From an uncultured Chloroflexota bacterium (GTDB lineage: Bacteria > Chloroflexota > Anaerolineae > Aggregatilineales > Phototrophicaceae): a stretch of 64,000 nucleotides of DNA. The notes under the pieces were generated by a model. It was not told the origin of the DNA. It did not search any database and saw only the letters and a list, made by a program, of their open reading frames with translations. Location of the stretch: assembly GCA_937974245.1 (NCBI GenBank), contig CALJKV010000102.1, forward strand, positions 66,921 to 130,920, given 5' to 3'. Position numbers and translations under genes: made by a program. Positions 1-9,141 of the stretch are shown piece by piece; the first letter of the stretch is position 1; every line of letters starts with the position of its first letter.

Positions 1-493
1 ACGTGGTATCAAGATAAGCAGTGGCATTATTACCCAATTCTTGCAGCGCCACCACATCAGCGTTCGCCTCGCGGATGACGTTGGCTATAGGTTCGAGATT
101 CCCCGCTTGTGACTTCAGGTTATACGTGAGGATAGTCAGGCGTGGGGCAGTTTCCGGCGCAGCCACAGCCGGGCGCGGCAGGAATGCTGGAACATAGATA
201 CTCAAACAGACCAGCATGGGCAAGACCAGCAGGGCAATCACTATCCTGCGGCGCAGCAGCAATCCCAACGGAAATAGAACAACCGAGGGCACTACCAACA
301 GGTGCATAAAACTGTTGAACCACCCCACAATCTCCCACTGTTCGCCTACCGTGAGCCGTAAGAGGAAAAAGAGAGTCACATTCAGGCCGTATGCCCCAGC
401 GATGACCGCACCCATATTGAGCAGTGCCCGGCGAAACACAGCAAATCCGGGTTGCAGTGTGGACGGCGTAACGATTGTTGTGAATTCAGACAT
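1..493 (-). CDS. Membrane-anchored endonuclease/exonuclease/phosphatase (EEP) family protein, 3' part outside the window
   Basis: The visible 164 residues run off the left edge, so the C-terminal part of the catalytic domain is missing. Three hydrophobic segments (about residues 23-48, 57-79 and 84-104) are followed by the start of an EEP fold: LTILTYNL carries the conserved Asn of strand 1 and VVALQELG carries the metal-binding Glu near residue 152. EEP enzymes are metal-dependent phosphoesterases acting on nucleic acids or phospholipids. The membrane anchor plus an extracytoplasmic domain resembles bacterial secreted EEP proteins of unknown substrate. The start is the ATG at 493, ahead of the first hydrophobic segment. 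The precise substrate cannot be judged. Confidence 0.8.
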   Translation of the reverse strand, partial: MSEFTTIVTPSTLQPGFAVFRRALLNMGAVIAGAYGLNVTLFFLLRLTVGEQWEIVGWFNSFMHLLVVPSVVLFPLGLLLRRRIVIALLVLPMLVCLSIYVPAFLPRPAVAAPETAPRLTILTYNLKSQAGNLEPIANVIREANADVVALQELGNNATAYLDTT

Positions 494-572
494 CGGCACT
501 TCCTCAAGAACGACATCACTCAATATACACCAATAACCACCCTTTACCTTAGCCGCCTAACCCCAATAGGGT

Positions 573-1769
573 TTAGAACCAATCCCACGCGGCCAGACAG
601 GCGAGGCGTGGCGGAAACAGCAGTTCCAGCAGCCAGACGGCTTCTTGCGTGAGCAGGTTTTCGCCCCGCAATGCCAGCGCATCCGGGCGCAGCGAGCCAA
701 ACAGGAGCTGTGTAAAATCGGGATACGACAGTTGGGTGTGCGTTGATTTTTGCCCTCGCAGCCCGACAGCAATTCCCGCCTCATTTGCCTCAACCATAAG
801 TTCCAGCGGGTTAAAATCGGGGCGCACCGCAGTAGCCTGTGCAACCAGTTCCGGCAGGATCGCCTCTACCAGGGCGTAGCCATCCATGACCCGCCCCTGC
901 CATCCCCCGGTAGGATGATATCCCGCTTTGACTGTCACACCGACCCACTGCCGGGCGTAGGTAACCAGGGTATCATCCGGCGGCATAAGCCACTGGATGG
1001 TCGCTTTACCTGCCGCCAGCAACGTCTGCCCGACTTCCGCCAGCAACGCCCGCGCCGCATGTGGGGTATCCACAACCACCTCCGCCATAACATGCGCCGA
1101 GTCATAGGCGGCCAGATACCCAACAATCTGGCCGTGCTCATCCTCTACCACCCGGAAATATTCATGGGAACCGTCCCACACCCGCCATGCCCACATAGCC
1201 CGGCTGCGAAGAAACGAAACACGCCCACCCCAGTGTTTTTCATAGAGTGCGGCCAGGTGCGGGATATCTTCCGCCAGGCCGGGGCGCACCACCAGCGAAC
1301 TATCCAGGAGGGCGGCATCGGCGGCGGCAATTTCAACGTAATAATGCGGCCAGACTGGGTGAAAGCCGAAGCGATTATAATAATCAGCGATTCCATTCAA
1401 GAGGCTCAGGTGCGCCCGGTGTTCGGCAGTCACCAGGAGCGCATCCTGAATGACGGCAGCAGCATATCCCTGGCGCTGATGAGCCGGAGCAGTACATACG
1501 GCAGACAGCCCCATCACATGCAACCGCGCCTGACCATAGAGCAATACACTCGGCACGAGACGTACATGCGCGACAACTTCCCCGTCAATCAACCCAACAC
1601 GGTGCAGCCGATAGGCGAAATCCGGGGCTTTACCCTCCCGGTAGTTTAACCAGCGCCGCAGCATCCGCCGTTTGAGGTCAGCGTCCCCTCGCCCAAATAC
1701 CTGGGACGCTAAACGGATCATCTGTTCATATTCGGAAGGATGCACCTCACGCACGACCAATGCGCTCAT
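573..1769 (-). CDS. Eis-like GNAT N-acetyltransferase
   Basis: 398 residues. The N-terminal GNAT domain shows the acetyl-CoA loop HQRQGYAAAVI (near residue 105) and the GIADYYNRFGFHP block typical of Eis-type enzymes. A second, weaker GNAT-like domain and a C-terminal sterol-carrier-like segment would fit the 400-residue, three-domain Eis layout. Known family members acetylate amines such as aminoglycosides or lysines; the substrate here is unknown. The start is the ATG at 1769, whose last bases overlap the TGA of the upstream tex gene (ATGA). This implies translational coupling with tex, so the ATG five codons further upstream is not preferred. Confidence 0.85.
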   Translation of the reverse strand: MSALVVREVHPSEYEQMIRLASQVFGRGDADLKRRMLRRWLNYREGKAPDFAYRLHRVGLIDGEVVAHVRLVPSVLLYGQARLHVMGLSAVCTAPAHQRQGYAAAVIQDALLVTAEHRAHLSLLNGIADYYNRFGFHPVWPHYYVEIAAADAALLDSSLVVRPGLAEDIPHLAALYEKHWGGRVSFLRSRAMWAWRVWDGSHEYFRVVEDEHGQIVGYLAAYDSAHVMAEVVVDTPHAARALLAEVGQTLLAAGKATIQWLMPPDDTLVTYARQWVGVTVKAGYHPTGGWQGRVMDGYALVEAILPELVAQATAVRPDFNPLELMVEANEAGIAVGLRGQKSTHTQLSYPDFTQLLFGSLRPDALALRGENLLTQEAVWLLELLFPPRLACLAAWDWF

Positions 1770-3907
1770 GAGACCTCCACCCAACCCAGGCCGATACGAT
1801 CGCGCTCTTTTTCGACACTGAGAATCTCGACTTCGATGATGTCCCCCACCGACAGCACCACACCACGCGGTATTTGACTACGGTGCAGCAGGCCGTCTTG
1901 CTTGACACCAATATCTATGAACGCGCCAAAATCCACCATGTTGCGCACTGTGCCGGAAAGCACCATACCCTTGAGCAGGTCGTCCATCGAAAGCACATCA
2001 CTGCGGAGGATAGGCAGTGGCAGGTCTTCACGGGGGTCACGCCCTGGACGGAGAAGCTGTTCCAGGATATCGGTCAGTGTGGGAATACCCGTGCCAAGTT
2101 CGGCAGCCAGCGCCCCTAAATCCGGGCTAGCCTGCAACTTGATGATGGCCGGAGCGCGTTCATCCAATGGTGTTTCCGGCTTGAGACCTGCTTTTTTTAA
2201 GATGGCTTTCGTCACCTGATAGCTCTCGGGGTGAATGGCGCTGGCATCCAGGGGGTTATCGCCATCTCGAACCCGCAAGAACCCGGCGGCCTGCTCGAAC
2301 GCTTTCGGCCCCAGCCCGGCCACGTCGCGCAGCGCCTTGCGGTCAGCGAAACGCCCTGCCTCGTCCCGGTGAGCGACGATGCGTTCCGCCAGTTTGGGGC
2401 CAATCCCGGCCACATAGCGCAGCAGCGCAGCAGAGGCGGTATTCACGTCCACGCCAACGCGGTTCACCACCGATTCAACCACGCTGTCGAGCATCTCCGC
2501 CAGTTGCTTCTGGTTCACATCATGTTGGTAGAGGCCGACGCCGATGGATTTCGGGTCAATCTTCACGAGTTCGGCCAACGGGTCTTGCACCCGCCGCGCA
2601 ATCGAAACCGCCCCGCGCAGTGACACGTCCATGTCCGGCAGTTCAGCGCGGGCGAGCGGGCTGGCACTGTAGACACTCGCCCCGGCCTCGTTGACCATCA
2701 GGTAATGCACATCATCCAGGTTGCGCGTAAGTTCCGCGACAAGTTGCTCGGTCTCGCGGGAAGCCGTGCCGTTACCAATCGAAATCAGGGTGATGTGATG
2801 CTTTTTGATGAGCGCGGCGAGTTTTGCCAGCGAGTCGTTCCATTCGCGCTGCGGCGGGTGCGGGTAGATCGCCGCGGTTTCCAGCACTTTGCCGGTGCTA
2901 TCCAGCACGGCCAGTTTGCACCCGGTACGATAGGCCGGGTCTATCCCTAACACCGTATGCCCGGCCAGCGGCGGTTGGTTGAGCAGCCCGCGCAGGTTGG
3001 CGGCGAACACCTGAATCGCGTGCAGTTCGGCCTGTTCGGTCAGTGCTGCCCGCACATCGCGCTCGATGGCCGGGAGCAGCAGTCGCTTGGCCGCGTCGTC
3101 TATCGCCATTTCCAGCTGCCCGGCCAGCGGTGAACGGCGGTCTGCCCGGAAAGTATCCTCCACCGCCCCACGCCAGTCGCGTTCGGCCACATCCAGCCGG
3201 ACGCGCAGCACCTTTTCGGCCTCGCCGCGATTGATCGCCAAAACCTGATAGGGCTTGAGGCGGTCTACCCGGTACTCAAATTCATAGTAAAGCTGGTAAA
3301 CGCTCTTTTCGTCGGGCGCGTCGTCAATTTTGCTGGCTTGCAACAGGCCGAAGCGCAGCGCCTTCTGGCGGGTGGTGCCGCGCACCCCGGCATGGTCGCT
3401 GATGGTTTCGGCCACGATGTCCCGCGCCCCGGCCAGCGCATCCTCGACAGTTGGCACGTCCTCCGTGATGAATTTGGCGGCAAGCTGTTCGGCGGTCTGG
3501 TTGCCCCGTTCCTGGCGCAGCATCAGGTCAGCCAGCGGTTGCAGCCCTTTTTCACGGGCGATTCCGGCACGGGTGCGGCGCTTGGGTTTATACGGCTGGT
3601 ACAGGTCTTCCAGCGCCGTCATGCTCTCCGCCGCCCGAATCGCCGCCTGGAGTTCCGGCGTCAACTGTCCCTGCTCCTCGATAGACGCCAGAATCGTGTC
3701 GCGCCGTTCGTCCAGGTTCCGCAGCCTCGTGACCGATTCGAGCAGTTGGTGAATCTGGTCTTCATCCAGTCCGCCGGTTGCTTCCTTGCGGTAGCGTGCG
3801 ATAAACGGCAGTGTGTTGCCTGAGTCGAGCAGGTCAATCGCCGCCGCCACCTGCCGGGGTTGGAGAGACAGTTGAGCGGCGATCTTGGTATCGTAGGGAG
3901 TCGTCAT
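1766..3907 (-). CDS. tex: Tex family transcription accessory / RNA-binding protein
   Basis: 713 residues, the normal Tex length. The order of domains is the Tex N-terminal helical region, a YqgF/RNaseH-like domain beginning near residue 316 (TVLGIDPAYRTGCK), tandem helix-hairpin-helix motifs around residues 480-560 (YVAGIGPKLAERI, DVAGLGPKAFEQ) and a C-terminal S1 RNA-binding domain (GTVRNMVDFGAFIDIGV). Tex binds nucleic acid and is linked to transcription and stress tolerance in other bacteria. The start at 3907 has GAGGAA eight bases upstream; an in-frame ATG ten codons earlier lacks this. It is followed by the acetyltransferase gene through an ATGA overlap. Confidence 0.95.
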   Translation of the reverse strand: MTTPYDTKIAAQLSLQPRQVAAAIDLLDSGNTLPFIARYRKEATGGLDEDQIHQLLESVTRLRNLDERRDTILASIEEQGQLTPELQAAIRAAESMTALEDLYQPYKPKRRTRAGIAREKGLQPLADLMLRQERGNQTAEQLAAKFITEDVPTVEDALAGARDIVAETISDHAGVRGTTRQKALRFGLLQASKIDDAPDEKSVYQLYYEFEYRVDRLKPYQVLAINRGEAEKVLRVRLDVAERDWRGAVEDTFRADRRSPLAGQLEMAIDDAAKRLLLPAIERDVRAALTEQAELHAIQVFAANLRGLLNQPPLAGHTVLGIDPAYRTGCKLAVLDSTGKVLETAAIYPHPPQREWNDSLAKLAALIKKHHITLISIGNGTASRETEQLVAELTRNLDDVHYLMVNEAGASVYSASPLARAELPDMDVSLRGAVSIARRVQDPLAELVKIDPKSIGVGLYQHDVNQKQLAEMLDSVVESVVNRVGVDVNTASAALLRYVAGIGPKLAERIVAHRDEAGRFADRKALRDVAGLGPKAFEQAAGFLRVRDGDNPLDASAIHPESYQVTKAILKKAGLKPETPLDERAPAIIKLQASPDLGALAAELGTGIPTLTDILEQLLRPGRDPREDLPLPILRSDVLSMDDLLKGMVLSGTVRNMVDFGAFIDIGVKQDGLLHRSQIPRGVVLSVGDIIEVEILSVEKERDRIGLGWVEVS

Positions 3908-3993
3908 GTGGGTGTTCCTCGTTATCCAAGCAAACATGCCTATGATAACGGGTGTTCCCGACGCGGCCTATGGTGAGATGGCTTGAATCAGTC

Positions 3994-4022
3994 TTGCTTC
4001 AGGGGAATTGAGCCGCTATAAT
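3994..4022 (+). promoter_or_regulatory. Sigma-70-type promoter of tRNA-Cys
   Basis: TTGCTT (3994-3999), a 17-bp spacer and a perfect TATAAT (4017-4022), ending ten bases before the mature tRNA. The fit to consensus and the position make this a convincing promoter, although no start site has been mapped. Confidence 0.8.
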
Positions 4023-4032
4023 GTCGGGGTAT

Positions 4033-4104
4033 GGCGACGTGGCCAAGTGGTAAGGCAAGGCTCTGCAAAAGCCTGATTCACCGGTTCGAATCCGGTCGTC
4101 GCCT
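4033..4104 (+). tRNA. tRNA-Cys (GCA)
   Basis: A 72-base cloverleaf. The acceptor stem GGCGACG/CGTCGCC pairs perfectly, the anticodon arm is CTCTGCAAAAG with anticodon GCA, and the T arm is CCGGTTCGAATCCGG. The discriminator base is T (U73), the identity base expected for tRNA-Cys. CCA is not encoded and must be added after transcription. It is a single tRNA with its own promoter and terminator. Confidence 0.97.
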
Positions 4105-4108
4105 CAAG

Positions 4109-4135
4109 GCAGGTATCCCGTGATACCTGCTTTTT
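4109..4135 (+). terminator. Intrinsic terminator of tRNA-Cys
   Basis: A perfect 9-bp stem GCAGGTATC/GATACCTGC with a CCGT loop is followed by five T. It begins five bases after the tRNA and ends just before the convergent gene's stop. Confidence 0.9.
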
Positions 4136-4146
4136 CGTTATTCTAC

Positions 4147-5010
4147 TCAGCCCGACTCCGAGTCGGGAGCAGGCGTAAGCGTCGGTGACGGCGTAATCTC
4201 CGGCTCAGGCAGCCGCGACCACGCCTCCGCACAGGATTGGTCAACCTCACCAGCAAGCCACGACTGCCAGGTATCGAGTGGCACATCGCGCTCCTCAGGA
4301 AATAAATATCCCCTCAGTCGCGGTTGCTCTATTTCTAGCCCGTAACGACCAAGCTCAACAGCCGCGTTGGGAGAATAATAGAAAACGGTAGAGGCCGCCA
4401 TACCCTCCAGTAAGGTAGCAACTGCGCACTCGTCACCATCTTGCTGCAGGCCAACCCGTAAGCGTGGTTCCAGATAAATGAGATCCATCCAGGTTGTGCC
4501 GTTCCCGAACGAGAATGACATCATGCGTACAATATCAGGATTACCTAAGTCTTCTAGGCTGTCTGCCAGCGGGATTCTCAGATCGGGATGTATCAATATG
4601 ACACCGACCTTTCCATCTTCAATTTCGATTCGATCGCTTATGCCCATTTGATCAAAATACGGTTCTCCGAGATGGAAATAGTATGTTCCAAAAAAGGTTT
4701 CCCCCATAGTAGAGTCAATCGCAAGTTCACCTGTTGGCAGGTAATGAATAGAAGCTGAAACATCTTTCGGGAGGATGATATCCTGGTTTTGTTCCAACAT
4801 CACATCCACATCATGTGCGGTGCTTTCGCCGGGGATTAAGCCCATCCAGCAGGGTGGCGCACAGGTGTCGTAGGGAAAAATCGAGCGAATCGGCGTAGGT
4901 GTTTCAGTAGTCTCCTGCGCGAAAACCGGGACTATGACCAGCACAGCCAGCACGCCGGTAAGGACGATTCCGGCCCGTTTTCGTATTTCACTGGAAATGA
5001 ATTGGCCCAT
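4147..5010 (-). CDS. Secreted protein with a CxPPCW motif, function unknown
   Basis: 287 residues with a clear signal peptide ending near VFAQ. A short Thr/Pro linker precedes the block DTCAPPCWMGLIPGES, whose two cysteines probably form a disulfide, and a C-terminal Pro/Thr tail. I recall this CAPPCWxGIxPG block from Chloroflexota-type secreted proteins, but I can assign no activity. The start is uncertain: the ATG at 5010 has AGGG eight bases upstream, while a GTG at 5031 has AGGA eight bases upstream. It is divergent from the propeller gene at 5195. Confidence 0.7.
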   Translation of the reverse strand: MGQFISSEIRKRAGIVLTGVLAVLVIVPVFAQETTETPTPIRSIFPYDTCAPPCWMGLIPGESTAHDVDVMLEQNQDIILPKDVSASIHYLPTGELAIDSTMGETFFGTYYFHLGEPYFDQMGISDRIEIEDGKVGVILIHPDLRIPLADSLEDLGNPDIVRMMSFSFGNGTTWMDLIYLEPRLRVGLQQDGDECAVATLLEGMAASTVFYYSPNAAVELGRYGLEIEQPRLRGYLFPEERDVPLDTWQSWLAGEVDQSCAEAWSRLPEPEITPSPTLTPAPDSESG

Positions 5011-5194
5011 GTGCCGTGCCCTGCCATTCACTGACTCATTCCTAGTGTACCGTTTTTTCCGGCAGTATGACCACCCCGTTTCCCATCCATCGGCAGAGCG
5101 TAGATCACCCGTAGAGCAGTCATCTCTGTACCGGGAAGACGATTACATCTATGATTACAACTGGCCTGACAACTAAGAAGGAGAAAAGACAATA

Positions 5195-6448
5195 ATGTCC
5201 CCCAAAAGGCTGATGACACTGACGATATTGGCACTGATGATGGTGATGGCTTTCCCCCTGATGGCACAGGATTACAACAGCCTGCTGCTGGCGGCGGTAC
5301 AGGATCACAACATCTGGCTGTTCGGCTTTGACGATGCGCCCCGGCAGATCACTGACGGTTCAGCCCGGGATTACAGTAACCTGGTGTGGAGTGCGGACGG
5401 CAACACCCTGGCGTTTGTCGCCCACGATCAGGACTTCAACCCCAACCTGATGCTATATGACCGGAGCAGCAACACCACGACACTGGTCGCTAGTGATATT
5501 GCCGATGGCTTCCCGGTCAGCTTTGCCTTCGACAGCAGCCAGCTTTTCTATGTGAAGGAAGCGGCTGGCAATGGTGCTTCCCCCCAGTTCAAGATGGATT
5601 TTTACGTCTATGATATAGGCTCTGGCGCTCAAGCGACTCTGACGGCAACCTTCGACTTCGGTGTGGGCTGTGGGGGCGGGTCACCGTTCCCTGCCGACTG
5701 GCGCTATTGGGCTGAAACCAGCGGTCTGGGCGGTTTCCATCTGGTGCTGGAAGTGACACCCTACGGACTGGTGCATAGCAAGGACTGTGGTGGCGGTGAA
5801 ACCAGCCTGCTGAACCTGCAAACCGGGGAAGATGTATCGCTCGGCCAGTTAAGCCGTCCCGCCGTTTCCGGTGACCGGACAAAAGTGGCCGGGATTATAG
5901 ACCTGGCAGGAACACGTGAAAATGAGCGGCTGGTGGTGGTTGACCTGCAAAGCGGCCAGCGCACCGAACTCGCCACCATACAGACACCCGACCAGGTGGC
6001 ATGGGCTGCTGGTGGTTCCAGCGTCCTATACTATTCTACACGCCAGCCATCCGGTGAGCCACTGCCTCTCACTGAAGAAGAAATACAGCGTCTTGTAGCC
6101 GTAGTCGGTGAAGGGACAATCCTGAGCTATAACGAGGTGAGCCTCCACCGCTTTGACCTGAACACCAATACGGACACAGAATTGTACCGGGATTTCGGGT
6201 ATGCTACCGGCCGGATGACGGCACTCTTCGGTGGTAACACGCTGATCTTCAGCCAAGTGCCCAATATGGTGGACTGGTATCGCGCCATCGCCGACGGCAC
6301 GATTGACAACCAGGGCAACTCGAATTACATGGAAGATTCCGAGCAACTGGTACTGGTTGAACTGCGGAGTCTGCCGCTGGATGGTGGCCCGGTCAGCCTG
6401 ATCGGCGCCGATCTGAATATGGCAGCCATCAACCCGGCGTCCAGTTAA
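5195..6448 (+). CDS. Secreted TolB-like beta-propeller protein
   Basis: 417 residues. An N-terminal signal peptide ends at LMAQ, followed by PD40/WD40-like blades such as LVWSADGNTLAFVAHD and VAWAAGGSSVLYYS. Such blades are seen in TolB and in many extracytoplasmic propellers that act as interaction platforms. There is no catalytic motif. GGAG lies in the AAGAAGGAGAAAAG leader just before the ATG. The gene stands alone between a divergent gene and a strong terminator. The TolB resemblance is structural only; no Pal or Tol genes are present here. Confidence 0.8.
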   Translation: MSPKRLMTLTILALMMVMAFPLMAQDYNSLLLAAVQDHNIWLFGFDDAPRQITDGSARDYSNLVWSADGNTLAFVAHDQDFNPNLMLYDRSSNTTTLVASDIADGFPVSFAFDSSQLFYVKEAAGNGASPQFKMDFYVYDIGSGAQATLTATFDFGVGCGGGSPFPADWRYWAETSGLGGFHLVLEVTPYGLVHSKDCGGGETSLLNLQTGEDVSLGQLSRPAVSGDRTKVAGIIDLAGTRENERLVVVDLQSGQRTELATIQTPDQVAWAAGGSSVLYYSTRQPSGEPLPLTEEEIQRLVAVVGEGTILSYNEVSLHRFDLNTNTDTELYRDFGYATGRMTALFGGNTLIFSQVPNMVDWYRAIADGTIDNQGNSNYMEDSEQLVLVELRSLPLDGGPVSLIGADLNMAAINPASS

Positions 6449-6460
6449 GACCTGACGCAG

Positions 6461-6495
6461 AATCCCCTCTTCATTCGTGGAGAGGGGATTTTTTT
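6461..6495 (+). terminator. Intrinsic terminator after the propeller gene
   Basis: A perfect 10-bp stem AATCCCCTCT/AGAGGGGATT with a 10-base loop runs into a seven-T tract, 12 bases after the stop codon. Confidence 0.93.
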
Positions 6496-6671
6496 ACTGC
6501 TGCGGAGAAGTCCTACACGATTCCCATCTCAGACAGGGCGCCTTCAGTCTACACGGTTTCCGGGTTACATAGGCAACGGTTTCCCCGCTAGTGCCATACG
6601 TCCTCTGGCGGTCAGGCGCGGCCTGCGCTAGACTGATGCCGGTTTACCAGTTAGAACGAGAGTGTATCAAC

Positions 6672-8060
6672 ATGCGAATCCCCATTGGATTAGTCCTGGT
6701 TGTCGCGGTGATCGCGGTGGTTCTGGTCGTCATCGGCGGGCAGATGCTCATCCAGCCCGACGTGCGGCTGCTGCCCCAGGCCAGTTTTCTGCTCGACACC
6801 ATCACCCCCAACGCGGACGGCGCGGACGACATCACGGTTTTCACCTACAGCCTGTCGCGCAACGCCCATATCACCATGTACTTTGAAGCCGAAGGCGGTA
6901 CAGTATACGGCTTTCGCGAGGATCAACCCCGCATCCCCGGTGATTACCGGGTAGAATTCAGCGGCGTGGTGGACGGTTACACCCTTCCCGGCGAACAGAT
7001 ACGCGGTGAAGTGCTGCGCCGCCTGATGCCGGACGGGCAGTATACCTGGGTGCTTAACGCGGTGGGCGAGGGCGGTGAAAGTGACTCGTGGACAGGCGTT
7101 TTCACAATTCAGGATGGCGACCCCGTGCTGCCGGAACTGGTGGATTTCAGCATATCACCAACGGTTTTTACGCCCAATCAGGATGGTATCTATGACCGGT
7201 CACAGATCAATGTGTATCTGACGAAAGACGCTGATCTTTCAGTGTACCTGGAGGATGCCACCGGCGTGCGTCTGTATGTGCCGGAGCGCGAAGAAGGGCG
7301 GCAGCCGGGCGAGGCCGGACGCCATACTTACGACTACGAGGGCGGGGTTGACCTGGGCGCAGACCCGCCAGCCGATGGCACCTACACGGTGTACGCTGTT
7401 GCCCAGGACGCGGTAGGACAGATCGTCCAGCAGACAGCGACGCTCACGATTGAGACGGGCGGCAAGCCGCTGGCAGAAATCGTGCCGCAGCCAGTGGGAG
7501 CGAGCGTCGTATTCGATATCGCTGCCTACGATGAACGCTATTTCACCGACGCCAAAGAACAGGGCAGCCTAGTCGCGCCACCGGATGACCCGCAGTCTTT
7601 GAATCTGACGGCCATCACCCTGCCGGTTGGCGATTTGCTGGTATTCAAACTAACGATTGAGAATTATGGGGACGTGCCAATCCGCACTACTGGCCCCGAA
7701 CCCGGCACGGTCTACCAGCAGGAGCAGCGGGCGGCTACGCTGGGCTGGCTGGACGAATCCGGCGCGTGGCGCGTGGGGATTAACTGCGATAATACTCTCA
7801 GTGACTACCCCTGGCGCTGGGCCGTCGGCACGCGCGGCGATAATCTGGTTGAAGTCGCAGACCCGGCGACTGGCAACACCTACTTTTACCTGCCCGCCGG
7901 GGCACAAAGCGTCATCTGGGGCGCGGTGCGTATGACCGACCTGGTGGAAGCCCGTAACCCGCAAAACTGCTGGGCGGGGCTGATTCATGAGGATGTTGAG
8001 ATCAGCGAAGTCAACTCACGAGTCGGGGCGCGGGAAATCGAACTGGTGGAAACAAAGTAG
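6672..8060 (+). CDS. Membrane-anchored protein with FlgD-type Ig-like repeats
   Basis: 462 residues. A single N-terminal hydrophobic helix (residues 3-27) anchors the protein. Two repeats follow with the FlgD/CHU_C-like signature of an Asn-rich calcium-type loop and a beta sandwich: ITPNADGADDITVFTYSL near residue 42 and VFTPNQDGIYDRSQINVYL near residue 165. The rest is a beta-rich domain without a recognised motif. Such repeats are found in surface or secreted scaffold proteins. The start is the ATG at 6672 directly before the hydrophobic helix; the open frame extends 27 codons upstream with no ribosome-binding site. Confidence 0.75.
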   Translation: MRIPIGLVLVVAVIAVVLVVIGGQMLIQPDVRLLPQASFLLDTITPNADGADDITVFTYSLSRNAHITMYFEAEGGTVYGFREDQPRIPGDYRVEFSGVVDGYTLPGEQIRGEVLRRLMPDGQYTWVLNAVGEGGESDSWTGVFTIQDGDPVLPELVDFSISPTVFTPNQDGIYDRSQINVYLTKDADLSVYLEDATGVRLYVPEREEGRQPGEAGRHTYDYEGGVDLGADPPADGTYTVYAVAQDAVGQIVQQTATLTIETGGKPLAEIVPQPVGASVVFDIAAYDERYFTDAKEQGSLVAPPDDPQSLNLTAITLPVGDLLVFKLTIENYGDVPIRTTGPEPGTVYQQEQRAATLGWLDESGAWRVGINCDNTLSDYPWRWAVGTRGDNLVEVADPATGNTYFYLPAGAQSVIWGAVRMTDLVEARNPQNCWAGLIHEDVEISEVNSRVGAREIELVETK

Positions 8061-8113
8061 GTCGTGCTAAGCCAGAAGCAATAAAAAGTGCCGAGTAAAT
8101 GGTTGAAAGTCAG

Positions 8114-8162
8114 TAGCCAGTTAGCCCATAGCTGTGCAAACAGCTAAATTACTAACTGGCTA
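8114..8162. repeat. Nested inverted repeat between convergent genes
   Basis: An outer perfect 11-bp stem TAGCCAGTTAG (8114-8124)/CTAACTGGCTA (8152-8162) encloses an inner 7-bp stem TAGCTGT (8129-8135)/ACAGCTA (8140-8146) closed by a GCAA tetraloop. There is no T tract on either side, so it is not a standard terminator. It may still end or stabilise both convergent transcripts. Confidence 0.7.
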
Positions 8163-8175
8163 TATAGCTAATCCC

Positions 8176-9120
8176 CTATCCCCCGGCTGCCCAGGCGGCG
8201 ATACGCCGGGCGGCGGCACGTCCCTGCTCCACACGGCCAACGAGATCAGTCTGCCGGTAGTCACTGCCAATCAGCGCCACACCGGGCGGAAGAAGAGTCT
8301 CAATTGTCCTCATGTTCGCCTCATACCCTGCCGAGAGGTGCGCCAGTGGGTCGGCTTCCGGCCAGTGGGTGACAACGTTCGTCACGATTTCTGGCAGATT
8401 CAGTCGGCTTTGCAGCATGGTAATGAGTTCATCTGGTGTGGGAATTTGCCCGGCCTGGAAGCGCAGGCCTAGCTGTATAAGTAATCCATCGGACGGCACA
8501 CGGTCCGGGTGATCGGTTTCGTAGTAGTAGGCGACGGCCATATCCCAGATGCGCCGTCCTGGATGCTGGAATGCCTCGCGCCGGACGCCAATACCAACCC
8601 GCACAACTGTGTCATACGGGAAACCAGCCAGACGCTGGCTGACCTCCGGGCGTAGGGTGCGGAACATACGCTCGGCATGGCGGGCCGGCGCGGCGACGAT
8701 GAGCGCCCCGGCATCCCACATCAGGCCATTTTCCATGCAGAGCGTGAAACGCTCGTCAAGCTGACCGATGCTGCTTACCGCCATACGGTGGATGATCGTC
8801 CCGGTCAGCCGTCCGGCCAGTGCGTTCACCAAACTGGCTGTGCCTTCCTTGAAAACCTGCCATGATTTGCCTGCCGGGCTGGTCAGAGGGTAAAGTGAAT
8901 CCGACAGTCCAAGTTCAGTCAGCAGCGGCCACTCGGCAGGCAGGTGAAACGCGAATGGGCCATCATCCATCAGAAAACCCTCGCGTCGGGTACTGCACAG
9001 GCTGCCGCCCAATTGCTTTTTGACTTCAATCAGACGGTAAGGAACGCCCCGCAATTCAAGTTCATAGGCGGCACTCAATCCACTCAATCCGCCACCAATA
9101 ATCACGACATCACGAATCAA
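8176..9120 (-). CDS. HemY-like FAD-dependent amine oxidoreductase, short form
   Basis: 314 residues. The N-terminus VVIIGGGLSGLSAAYELE is a Rossmann GxGxxG FAD-binding loop, with an acidic strand-2 end (RLIEVKKQLGG). The C-terminal segment GVALIGSDYRQTDLVGRVEQG resembles the second FAD-contacting block of protoporphyrinogen oxidase/NAD(P)-binding amine oxidases. At 314 residues it is much shorter than HemY (about 450), so part of the substrate domain is absent and a role in heme synthesis is doubtful. The only in-frame start before the FAD loop is TTG at 9120, with GGGAG 11 bases upstream. It lies 21 bases after the TIR-WD40 stop and is probably co-transcribed with it. Confidence 0.75.
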   Translation of the reverse strand: MIRDVVIIGGGLSGLSAAYELELRGVPYRLIEVKKQLGGSLCSTRREGFLMDDGPFAFHLPAEWPLLTELGLSDSLYPLTSPAGKSWQVFKEGTASLVNALAGRLTGTIIHRMAVSSIGQLDERFTLCMENGLMWDAGALIVAAPARHAERMFRTLRPEVSQRLAGFPYDTVVRVGIGVRREAFQHPGRRIWDMAVAYYYETDHPDRVPSDGLLIQLGLRFQAGQIPTPDELITMLQSRLNLPEIVTNVVTHWPEADPLAHLSAGYEANMRTIETLLPPGVALIGSDYRQTDLVGRVEQGRAAARRIAAWAAGG

Positions 9121-9141
9121 ACTATCTGTAATCTCCCACTA

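Noticed and set aside
8176..9120. Assignment as a true protoporphyrinogen oxidase (hemY)
   Set aside because: It is about 130 residues shorter than HemY and no heme genes are nearby; only the FAD-binding fold can be supported.
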